Below are positions 10,925 to 19,549 of a stretch of DNA of 64,000 bases, one piece after another. A model generated the notes under the pieces. The model worked only from the letters and a program-made list of their open reading frames with translations, did not search any database and was not told the DNA's origin. Both the position numbers and the translations under genes were made by a program. How positions within the stretch are numbered: the first letter of the stretch is position 1; each line of letters begins with the position of its first letter. Source of the DNA: Chondrus crispus (Eukaryota; Rhodophyta; Florideophyceae; Gigartinales; Gigartinaceae). Where the stretch lies: assembly GCF_000350225.1 (NCBI RefSeq), contig NW_005179193.1, positions 27,126 to 91,125 of the forward strand, written 5' to 3'.

Positions 10925-11464
10925 CAGAAAGAATCGCTCCGGCTGCATTTCAGCCGCACCAGAGACAAGAAAGGGAAACCTACACTATCAACAATACGAG
11001 TGCACCACCTCTCCCATGACCCGCACGCCCAGCAATACGCCCGCCACCCTGTCGTCTCCGCCCACTCCTTCCCGCCGCAGCCCATGCACCCGACGGACCG
11101 CCGCCCGCCGCTGCCCATCGACATCAAGCCGGTCCAGAAGCCCACCGCCACCTACGAGCTGGATGACTCCCCGCCCATCGAGCCGCACATCGTCATGCAG
11201 ATGGGCGGCATCCCGTACGCAGACCTGTGCAAGGAAAAGGCCCGTGAGGCCTTCAAGGAGATGAAGAAGAACGAGCACATGGCCAAGGGCGAGTTTGACC
11301 AACAAGAAGCAACAAGTGGCGGGAGCAGAGCCGAAAACCTCACTCTCCCTTGCCACACGCGCGTTTCAAGCTCCTGCCCCCGAAAATCCGCGCATACAAA
11401 AGATCGAAAATCCAATCAGCACTGTCCCGTGAACTACTCAGAACAGCCAATGGTTTGGCCATGA
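10925..11464 (+). CDS. Unidentified coding-like frame, probably a gene fragment
   Basis: A plus-strand frame is open from 10925 to 11464. Its middle part (about 11080-11300) reads as a plausible protein with PIEPHIVMQMGGIPYADLC followed by a Lys/Glu-rich helix (KAREAFKEMKKNEHMAKGEF). The GC-rich third positions there differ from the flanks. The last 50 residues look random, so the real coding part probably ends near 11300. No start ATG and no family could be assigned. It lies in the MULE interior, just upstream of the glycine dehydrogenase fragment. Confidence 0.3.
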   Translation, partial: QKESLRLHFSRTRDKKGKPTLSTIRVHHLSHDPHAQQYARHPVVSAHSFPPQPMHPTDRRPPLPIDIKPVQKPTATYELDDSPPIEPHIVMQMGGIPYADLCKEKAREAFKEMKKNEHMAKGEFDQQEATSGGSRAENLTLPCHTRVSSSCPRKSAHTKDRKSNQHCPVNYSEQPMVWP

Positions 11465-11935
11465 ACAATGTGGCGGCGGGCCACGTCCAAACGACCGGCT
11501 CATATTGCTCACCTGGGGCGCAGCGTGAGATTCGTGTACGCCAGTCTACCGCCATTCGCGGCTCAGGTTGCATCGCCACTCAACGCCCATCAAATATCCC
11601 CCTTCCGCTGCCGAAGCGCATGCGCCTGTCAGTGTGCCGTGGAGATACACAAAGAGCCAAACAGTGGCTCCCTTGCCGTTTTCAGCCTCATGATTCGGAC
11701 CTCCCTCGACCACCGCACCTCGACTTTTTCCCATCTTTTCTCAGCACAAACATCTAAATAAGGTTTAAGTCATCCCTCTGCCCATCCTTGTCCCTTTTGA
11801 CTCCGCAGAATCGTCATTGGTCTTCACTTTACCCTCGTCTCGAAACGAACCCTCTCTTCGAAGACCAAGGCCGCTTCTCTCTTGTCCCAACCATCCTCTA
11901 TTGTTTCGAGTTCCCCCGAACAACGATAGAACCCA

Positions 11936-12985
11936 ATGGCCGCCCTCCGCTCCCTCGCCTCCGTCAGGCGTCGCGCCGGGCTCCTTGTCGCCCCTAGGGT
12001 ATCTAGCTTTGCCAACTCGGTTCCCGCGTCTTCCTCCTACGCCTCGTCATTCTTCTCGCGATCCGTCCCGACGCGTTCGTCCTTTTCCAACTTGTCCCAA
12101 TACGCTCGCACCTTCTCCGCTGTCCCGGAGCTCTTCAGCGCCACGGACTCCTTCGCGAAAAGGCATAACAACACCTCGAGGGACGTGTCAGAAATGCTTG
12201 CGTTCCTCGGCATGCAGGACATCAATCAGCTCATCGACCAGACTGTTCCGTCTTCCATTCGCAACAATCGCGACTTAGAGGTAGGCCCGGCCCTTTCCGA
12301 GACCGAGGCTTTAGCCAAACTCAAGGCAATGGCTAGCAAGAACAAGCTCTACCAGAACCATATCGGCATGGGCTACCATGGCACTCTCACCCCACATGTC
12401 CTCCTCCGCAATATTTTGGAGAACCCTGGATGGCACACCCAATACACACCGTACCAAGCAGAGATTGCCCAGGGCCGGCTTGAGTCCCTGCTCAACTATC
12501 AAACTATGGTGGCCGACATCACTGGTCTTCCAGTTGCGAACGCCTCTCTCCTCGATGAGGCCACGGCCGCCGCGGAAGCCATGTCTATGTGCTTCAACAT
12601 CGCCCGTAGAAAGAAGAAGTCTTTCTTCGTCAGTGAGCTCGTTCACCCTCAAACCATCGATCTGGTCAAGACTCGTGCCGAAGGATTTGGTGTGGAGGTC
12701 ATTGTCGGTGACCACAAGACATATGACGTCGCTGCGAACAAGGACCTTTGCGGTACCTTAATCCAATACCCGGCCACTGATGGATCCATTGATGACTACG
12801 AACCATTCATCGCGGCAAGCAAATCTGCTGGTGCCAAGGTTGTCATGGCCACTGATCTTCTTGCTCTCACAACTCTTAAGTCACCCGGCTAGATGGGTGC
12901 CGATTTCGCTGTCGGTAACTCCCAGCGCTTTGGTGTTCCGATGGGATACGGAGGCCCTCACCCGGCTTCCATTCAGAGAACTTAA
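11936..12985 (+). pseudogene. gcvP: Glycine dehydrogenase (P-protein) N-terminal fragment with premature stop
   Basis: ATG 11936 (context CCCAATGGCC) opens a 318-residue frame that is clearly the N-terminal third of the glycine cleavage system P-protein: an Arg/Ser-rich mitochondrial presequence (residues 1-60), then FAKRHNNTS, YHGTLTPHVLLRNILENPGW, YTPYQAEIAQGRLESLLNYQ and DEATAAAEAM. At 12890-12892 a TAG stands where the family has Glu (SPG-stop-MGAD). The same frame then continues with family-like residues up to GGPH before ending at TAA 12983. A full P-protein has about 1000 residues; the PLP-lysine region and the C-terminal two thirds are absent. The fragment still has its own 5' region. 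It abuts, tail to tail, the peptidase-like gene on the other strand. Confidence 0.85.
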
Positions 12986-14199
12986 ATTTCGCTGATTCTC
13001 ATCTGCTGCGCTAGCCCCTGCGATCGTTGAAGCCGATACAAGAGAGAAGGACTGGCGCGCCCTGTTTCGATTCCCTCCTCGCAACAGTAGCAACTCGTTC
13101 GGCAACGCGGTCCTTCCCTGCTTCCTCCGCGTGGCCGACCCTTCTCTCCCTCTCTTCCAACTTGCGCACCCACGCATGTAGCCTCCCCTGCTCGACGCCC
13201 GAGTACTTCAAGCTGGCGAAGAAGGAGCGGGAGGGGCGGGGATGAACACGAGCAGCGTGAGGGCTTCTTGGAATTGACAGGGACTTTAACTAGCTCCCTC
13301 ACTTCAGCCACGCGCAAATTTTTTGCTTCATCTCCGCCAAGGAGACGAAGCACATCTTCGGTTAATGCGAACGGATACCTTGAAGCGCTATCATGGACAA
13401 TACCACGGTTGCAGTCCAGCGCAACGCAATGATCTACAATTCCGTGTTCCACTATTCGGACTATCCACACGCCTTGATTATGGTGCGCAAGCCACTTGAA
13501 AGGATTTGCATCGAACGCCTTCTTCACAGCTTTAGGAACTCGGCGCACTGATAGTTGAGCGGGAATTTGGTGAACCAGAGAAAAGAGTTGCTTGAGTGTT
13601 TTGATCTTCATCGGATGCTTCCGAAGGTACTTGTCGACGCTTGTTCCTCCTGTGGTACCATATAGCGCACAAGTGCCGTTGGACAGCGCAGCCGACACGC
13701 ATGAATCGTCGTTGCTGCGCACGAGGTTCGGGCCATACTGGTGCACCTCAAACCTTCTTGATCCAGTGATTTGACCGCGTGCCCCAATACCACCGATGAG
13801 TATCGGTACACCGCGATGGGCCATCATCCACGCATACAGTCAACGGAACATCTCTTGCAAAAACTTTCTCTTGCGCGGCAAGTCGTTGGTACCATCATCT
13901 ATAGCGTTTAATAGAGCCTGCATCGTGTGGAGGGATAGTGTAATCGAATTGGCATCGATAGGCCAGAAACTTTCGTCACCGCCTGTCAATCCGGCGGCAG
14001 CGTACAAAACGCCGTCTTGCATTTTGTGGCCGCTTGCCCCTTGTCGGCCATCACCAATCATCACCCTGTCAATCGCCCAGCTCATGGTGTCCAAGAATAC
14101 TAGGAATGTTGCACCTCCCCGGAGATCTGCACAAACTTCCGTTCTTAATGGACACGCGTGAGATGGGCGCCGGGCTCTTTGGTGCGGGTTCCGGGTCAC
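12982..14199 (-). pseudogene. Cysteine-peptidase-like gene of the MULE, broken by one in-frame stop (copy A)
   Basis: One frame runs from 14199 to 12982 with a single TGA at 13840-13842. It matches the gene split by element E3 (53030-63474): SWAIDRVMIGDG against GRWLVEAMVMGEG, HRGVPILIGGIGAR against NRGVVVRVSGIGSR, DDSCVSAAL against THDCVKAAV, VDHCVALD against VDHAVVLD, then G(I/V)I-x-DS and an L-GGD-AK-LR-EVRE tail. The order Cys (codon 13699-13701), His (13429-13431), Asp (13390-13392) and the spacing suggest a papain-like fold; this is inference, and no named family is recognised. The residues after EVRELVK (below about 13290) look unrelated and may be read-through into other DNA; a second frame at 13011-13230 there is also protein-like. 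Confidence 0.6.
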
Positions 14200-14454
14200 T
14201 TGGAGACGCGGCCGCGGTGCACCGTGCTAGAGGCAGGGTGAGCAAGGCGATGAAGAAGACGGGTGAGGGCATTGCGGCGAGATGTGCGGGGGGGAGCTGG
14301 GGAACGTAGACGACGAAAAATGGCGGGTTCAGAAGGCAGAACGTACGCCGCGTGACCGCGCGTCACCGTATGCCACTGTGGTGGGCACTGGGCGGCCTCT
14401 ATAGCCACACTATATTGTTTCAGTTTTGAGAGCGCTTTATCCAGCGCGAAACCG

Positions 14455-14815
14455 TGCGTTGGCGTGCTTTTATAGGGGTGACATTGAAACAATCATGCAT
14501 TTCTAAGGCGACTTTTCTAACATTTAGGTCTCTGCCGAAATGCCACGATGGTATACGTTTTTATAGGGTGAAATCCCCGAATATGAGTTTGTCGGAGGTG
14601 ACTTTACGATCGTTTTTCTGTCACCCTAGAAAATGGACATTGTCACCCCATGCAGAGGACACCATGGACCAAAATCACCCTACTAGCAAAGCACTTTTTA
14701 GTAGTGTCGCCCTATAAAAACCCCCACCGCATTGAAATCGCCCCACGTAGATTTCACTTTGGCCGGGTGTCGCCCCAAAATCTACACTTTGACCCAAAAT
14801 AATATGAGGCATGGG
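14455..14815 (-). repeat. Right GGGYGAC array, candidate terminal repeat of the MULE element
   Basis: About ten degenerate copies of GGGTGAC, GGGCGAC or their complements occur in 360 bp. Those up to about 14610 are direct (TATAGGGGTGACATT, AAGGCGACTTTT, GGAGGTGACTTTA); those after 14620 are inverted (TGTCACCCTAG, TGTCACCCCAT, GTCGCCCTATAAA, GTCGCCCCAAAATC). The outermost unit mirrors the left array. See the left array for the alignment. Confidence 0.45.
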
Positions 14816-14902
14816 GCGGGTTTTATGGGGGAATGCGTTTTTGGCATCGTCCCGTATCGAGATGTGCACACGCGTCGCGATAGGGAGTGATCTCACTCGC
14901 TA

Positions 14903-14949
14903 TCCTCACATCGCCTTACAGTACTCTCAAGAGTAAGGCGATGTGAGGA
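14903..14949. repeat. Inverted repeat, 17-bp perfect arms
   Basis: Arms 14903-14919 and 14933-14949 (TCCTCACATCGCCTTAC and its complement) flank a 13-base loop. The arms are perfect. It lies just outside the proposed right end of the MULE and could be a hairpin or the remains of a small transposon end. Confidence 0.7.
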
Positions 14950-15386
14950 TGTCAGTGTTTGATACAGATGCAGATGACATGTGTACGCGACGGTGCATAG
15001 TGACATTCAGTATTCCACAACAGTACCCTTACTACAAGTCATGTAGATGTCTTTGTGTGGAGGGACGTGGTTGTGCGCCGGTGGATTGGTCATTGCGAAA
15101 ATCGTAAGAGCGGTTGTTTTTTTCAGCGGTGGGCAGAGGCATCGCTGCCGGGCTGTATACCGCAGTAATTGCGCCGGAAACGATACAAAAGTGTCAAGCT
15201 GCGGCGCCGCTCTCGCACGAATACAGTGCGGCTATGGATACCGTGGTAAGGCTTTACGTACCTGTTTGATGGTGGTTTCCGGTGTCGCGGTCTCATGAGG
15301 GCAATCCATTTGTATGTGCGAATTCAGTAGCAAGGGCTGACGTGACCGCCGTGGAGGGGCGAAGGAGACGGCAGAAGACAGTCGCA

Positions 15387-15446
15387 TAGACAGTAGATGT
15401 AAGATAGGACAGTAGATGTGGGACAATACAGTAGATGTAGAATCGG
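15387..15446 (+). repeat. Three tandem copies of an ACAGTAGATGT unit
   Basis: Three consecutive units of about 20 bp, each beginning ACAGTAGATGT and differing in the second half. The unit contains the ACAGTA word that recurs through the intergenic DNA of the window. Confidence 0.6.
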
Positions 15447-15531
15447 CACCCTTCGGCGTACCACAACGCATTACAGTACGGTGTATACTGTAGTTGGCAG
15501 CCAAGTGACATGAATGGTGCCCTTAAAAATG

Positions 15532-15573
15532 AATCTCGGGGCACCGTGCCCAAGGGCACGGGGCCCCGGGATT
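15532..15573. repeat. GC-rich hairpin
   Basis: Imperfect inverted repeat of about 20-bp arms (AATCTCGGGGC-CCGTGCCC against GGGCACGG-GCCCCG-GATT) with a two-base loop, followed by a T-rich run. It could fold into a stable RNA stem; no transcript is implied. Confidence 0.5.
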
Positions 15574-16024
15574 TCTTTTTGCGGATTACGTTTGCCACAA
15601 ACTCTGAGTGGTAGAGGACATGCCTTGGCCCCGTACAGCGTTCCTCACGGTAGCACTTGTCCGAAAACCGCCTTCATCTTCGGCCAACCGCCTTTCATCT
15701 TCTACTGGTAATGTTACCTTCGAAGGTACCCCTCGACGTGTACGGGCGTATCGGCTCGGGTACGCTCAGAGGGCTCCAACTCGGCTCTGATTTCCTATCC
15801 AGTCGTACTGGACGTTGCCCCACCTCTACTCATCTTCAAATTAGCACGATTCTTACTTCTCTCGTCCTTCAATACACCGCCCTATCCGTCAATCGCCGCC
15901 GGATTCACGCATCTCTTGCACCTCTCCATTAAGGGCCGGCCGCTTCTGCGCCCTGGCTCCCCCGTTCTAGTTACAATAAAGGTCGACCATTCAAGGCACC
16001 CCTCCTTTACCGCACCGCCCCCTC

Positions 16025-16370
16025 TGCACGCTGTGCACCACCATACACTCCTTTAATCGTGTGTCCTACACACCGGGCCCATCTTCCATCCTTACACACG
16101 CCGTAGACATCTATCAGTACCTCACCGCGCCCTCTGTACCCTCTGTACGGTGTATACCACACTACGCTTCTTTAATCGTGTCCACAACACACCGTGTCCA
16201 TCTTCTGCCCTCCCCGCCTTACACATCGTTCACTACCCCATCGCGCCCTCTGTATACTGCGTACCACCCTACACTTCTTTAATCGTATCTCCTACACACC
16301 CAGTCCACCGCCTTTCCTTTTCCCGCGCCTTATATATCTTTCAGCACCCCACACCACCTGTAAAGCACGC
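16025..16370 (+). repeat. About three tandem copies of a 110-120-bp unit upstream of the sulfotransferase gene
   Basis: Blocks with CCACACTAC-CTTCTTTAATCGT, then CACACC, then CATCTTC, then CGCGCCCTCTGTA recur at about 110-120-bp spacing (starts near 16028, 16148 and 16265). The copies are diverged. They end about 230 bp before the ATG of the sulfotransferase gene and are pyrimidine-rich on this strand, as a promoter-proximal region might be. Confidence 0.6.
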
Positions 16371-16596
16371 TACGTACCTGCCCGCATAGTACCACAATCC
16401 GCACCTCAACCCGCCACGCCGAGATCTACCGCATCCACCCCCACGCACCCATCAGCTCCGCCATCTACAGTACTCACGTACTGATCACTGTCATGCGCAG
16501 ATGCCTGCCTTAACATCCGTTGACACCCACCTCCCGCAACCGACCCCCCGTCCCCACCCCCTTCCCGTACGTCCCCACCCCTATTTCCTCACCGCC

Positions 16597-17830
16597 ATGC
16601 TCAAGCCGCGCACCGTCTCCGTCTGGTGCGTCGTCTTCGCCGCCGTCGCCGCCCTCACCGCCGTCGTCCTGCACGAGGAGCTCCCCTTCCTGCGCTCCCT
16701 CAACCCCCGCGCCCAGCCCGCCTGGTACGGTAAGCCCGACAGTATCGACAGAGTCGAACAGGCGAAAGNNNNNNNNNNNNNNNNNNNNNNNNNNNNNNNN
16801 NNNNNNNNNNNNNNNNNNNNNNNNNNNNNNNNNNNNNNNNNNNNNNNNNNNNNNNNNNNNNNNNNNNNCCGCAGAGCCGCCGCACCACCCCGACGCCCAC
16901 CCCACCGGCCCCGCCCGCGCTCGCGGCGATGCCGCCGGGGGGCTAAGCGCGCATGGCGACGGCGCGCGCAACGACGACGAAGGCGCGGAGGCGGGAGCCA
17001 CGCGCGCCGCCGGCCAACACGAGTCGCATGACGACGGCGGCGAGGGGCTGCGCGCAGACGACGTCGACGACGACGAACATGTCCTGCCGTCGCGCCGCCC
17101 GTGCTTTATCTACGACAAGCCGCCGCGCACGGGGTCGACGACGATCGGCGTGGCGCTGAAGAGGTGTCTGCTGAAGCGGGGGTTCAAGCAACCACGCCCG
17201 TTCGAGGGTCGGGAGCAGCGCTCGGAGACCGTGGGGAAGATGCTCGGGTTGGCGGCGCGGCGGGTGGGGACGATGTCGCACCACGTGGGGCTGGACGGCG
17301 CAGACGTGGCCCGGCTGCGGCGGGAATGCGGCCGCATCGCGTACGTCACCAGCTGCAAGCCGATGAGAGCACGCTTGTGGTCGGCCGCCAAGTTTCACTT
17401 CTCGGACGGCATCGGCAACTCCAGCTTGACCGAGGCGGACAAGGAGCGCGCCGTCCAGCTTGTGGAGCATGACGCGCGGACTGAGCGCTTCCTGGAGGCT
17501 TACCCGTACCTGAATGAGGAGGAGAAGGAAAACGAAACGCCGCTTGGGCAGAGATTTCACGCCGACTATGTCGTGCGCGCCGACAACATGGATGAGGACT
17601 TGGCGAGGCTCTTGACGGTGCTCGGATGTGAGGGGGAGTTTCAAAGCCGGAATGTACATGAATTAGAGCTGGACTTGGGCTTTTTAGATAAGATCCGGCT
17701 GGAGCAGGGGGACGCAACGTACCGTAGGTTGAGAAAACAGGCAGACACAGAGAATGAAGAAGGTTTGAAGCGGATTGCAGAGTTTTACAAGTATGCCATG
17801 CAAGAAAGGTTTGAGGACGAGAAGCGGTAA
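16597..17830 (+). CDS. Golgi-type sulfotransferase, split by an assembly gap
   Basis: ATG 16597 opens a type II membrane protein: a basic start (MLKPRTVS), one hydrophobic anchor (residues about 8-28) and a short stem, interrupted by the 100-N gap. After the gap the frame ending at TAA 17828-17830 has KPPRTGSTTIGVAL (codons at about 17117-17158), the 5'-phosphosulfate-binding loop of PAPS-dependent sulfotransferases, then SHHVGL, AYVTSCKPMRARLWSA and a C-terminal helix-rich end. Such enzymes in red algae sulfate galactans such as carrageenan in the Golgi; the substrate is inferred. The frames before and after the gap differ by one, so the gap is not a true 100 bases or holds an indel or intron; translation across it is meaningless. 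The Ala/Arg-rich stretch at 16869-17090 is of uncertain coding status. Confidence 0.7.
16769..16868. other. Assembly gap of 100 N
   Basis: Exactly 100 N, the usual placeholder for a gap of unknown size. It lies in the stem region of the sulfotransferase gene, in GC-rich DNA. Confidence 0.98.
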
Positions 17831-19042
17831 GGCAATACGCTACTCCGTTGTGACGAGGATTGCATACAGAAGGGCAATGAGAATGTTGATATTCAGTACC
17901 ACATAGTTCTTTATTTTAAAACAAAAGTTTGTTACTGCCCTGCTCCCCATAATGAACTTCTTCATTCCCTTTGTCTCTTTGAACGAAGTTGGGCAGTGCC
18001 ATTTTGTAGTGCCCTTTTTTCCTGTAAAGGAAGTGAATCACCACGTGCACACGCTATGATGTCATGTTGTCAACAACTGGCATACGTACACATTTCCTTG
18101 ATCATCATCAGCAGCATTAAGGATCCAGTCGACCAAAATCCATCTGGATTTTGATTCGTCGCTCGGATACGGAGCTGGCCTGCGATTCGTCAATTGCCTG
18201 TCGCGGGCGATGAGCACTTCCGGCAAACAGTATGGGCAGTAAAGTTACATACGTTGGTACTGAGTTGGTTTATGGCTTTCGGTCGCTTAATAGAAATGAT
18301 GTATTATCACCAGGCGCTTCCATTGTCGTGTCCACTGTCCAAATTGGGGATGTATTGGTGGAGATACAGTGGAAAATGACCCGATTCATGAGGGTTGCGA
18401 GCTGGGTAATTACGAAAGAACGCGACGGGAACTTTTTAAACGCATCGGGGGTTCTCTCGGTAAGGGTTTTATCTGCCCATTTGCGAAAAGTTTGTGAGTC
18501 GCCTCCAAACGGGTGTAGTCGCCTCGCTCTTTATGTGCGCACCTCTTCTGACATAGTGGGAACGAGGCCTGAGCCCAAGCTTTACAGTAGGTGTCGCCAC
18601 CGCATACACGTACTGTAAAGCTTGCATCTGAACCCGTGAAGTGTAAACGTGGGGCGTATTGATTGGGTTTCGAATAGAAAAAAAGCTCTAATATATAGCT
18701 CCCGCCAACAATTAGCTACCAAGTTCGGCCAATCAGGACTCAAGTGGTTTTCGGTCGACTGGGTCCTTAATTGTTGGGAGAATTGCCAAAGCGGTGACGG
18801 AATGGATAATGCTGCAATTATGACAGTCCATATATAATTACAATGCTATTACTGTATGTCACACGGGTATGTCACACGGTTTGGCAATTGTCTCTTAATC
18901 GTTTACCCAACTTTATGTCATGATTCCCATGTACAGCTCGCACACCTGTACCACGCACACACGTAGCACAGATGTAGCGCCCCAGGCAGCGCCGCCGCCA
19001 CCGGCGCCGCTCCCCTTCTTAGTCGCACACGGTCCGTCTACC
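17831..19042. other. Intergenic DNA, no gene seen
   Basis: No convincing coding frame. It contains a 14-bp inverted repeat at 18576-18624, an interrupted inverted repeat around 18702-18783 (arms with CAACAATTA), and an overlapping TATGTCACACGG duplication near 18855-18883. Confidence 0.5.
18576..18624. repeat. Inverted repeat containing TTTACAGTA
   Basis: Arms 18576-18589 and 18611-18624 (CAAGCTTTACAGTA and its complement) are perfect over 14 bp with a 21-base spacer. Each arm carries the ACAGTA word seen throughout the window. Confidence 0.75.
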
Positions 19043-19366
19043 TCAGTAAACTCGGGTATCGTTCCTTGCACCACACTTTAACCACAACTTAACCACAACT
19101 TCCGCATCGTCGTTGTCGCCACCGCCCTCCTCAGGATACTCACAATCGCCGCTCGCCGACTTAAGCCTCTCGTACCACGTGCGCAGTACGCCGAGCTGCG
19201 TACCCTGTTTTATCTTGCGGATGCCGTACTGCTCGTGCGCCACCACATGGTGGTGTATCGTGAACCCGAGCCCGACGTCGCACCGTACGGCGCTCTTTCC
19301 CGCGCCATCCGCGGCGGCCACACACCCGGGCGACCAAAATGCATTTCGGTTTCGCAGGCGTGCCAT
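19043..19366 (-). CDS. Small hypothetical protein or gene fragment
   Basis: A 107-codon minus-strand frame whose middle (GLGFTIHHHVVAHEQYGIRK, then QLGVLRTWYERLK) looks like a real protein; the ends look less so. No family is recognised. An overlapping plus-strand frame is a shadow. It ends 184 bp before the receptor gene's stop, on the same strand. It may be a relic of a larger gene. Confidence 0.3.
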   Translation of the reverse strand: MARLRNRNAFWSPGCVAAADGAGKSAVRCDVGLGFTIHHHVVAHEQYGIRKIKQGTQLGVLRTWYERLKSASGDCEYPEEGGGDNDDAEVVVKLWLKCGARNDTRVY

Positions 19367-19549
19367 GTGTCCACGTACGACTCTTGTTTACTGGGTGATG
19401 AAAGGGAAACAGGGCGGTAGTTCGTACATACATGGACTGCCACGTCCATCAAACAAGCTTCTCAGGCATTCATTGCAAAACAAAAAAACCTCTTCACTAA
19501 TACTAATGTCTCAGGCGGCAAGCGTTTATCGCTTTCCGCTTTCCGCAAT

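Larger units (their letters stand above)
5555..14815 (-). mobile_element. Probable Mutator-like element carrying cellular gene pieces
   Basis: The proposed element is bounded by the inverted GGGYGAC arrays at 5555-5860 and 14455-14815. It holds a complete MULE transposase gene at its left end, a TFIIS zinc-ribbon fragment (9934-10182), two unidentified coding-like stretches, a glycine dehydrogenase fragment (11936-12985) and a cysteine-peptidase-like pseudogene (12982-14199). Capture of host gene pieces is well known for Pack-MULEs of plants, and accessory cysteine peptidases are known from Kaonashi-type MULEs. The transposase is clear; the boundaries, and hence the claim that the gene pieces are inside one element, are inference. 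Confidence 0.45.
14950..16024. other. Intergenic DNA with short repeats
   Basis: No gene is seen. It holds three tandem copies of a roughly 20-bp unit starting ACAGTAGATGT at 15387-15446, and an imperfect hairpin of about 42 bases at 15532-15573 (arms around CGGGGC-CCGTGCCC) followed by a T-rich run. I cannot assign a function to either. Confidence 0.5.

Noticed and set aside
16501-17031. Frames reading through the N run
   Set aside because: Translation across 100 N of unknown real length has no meaning.
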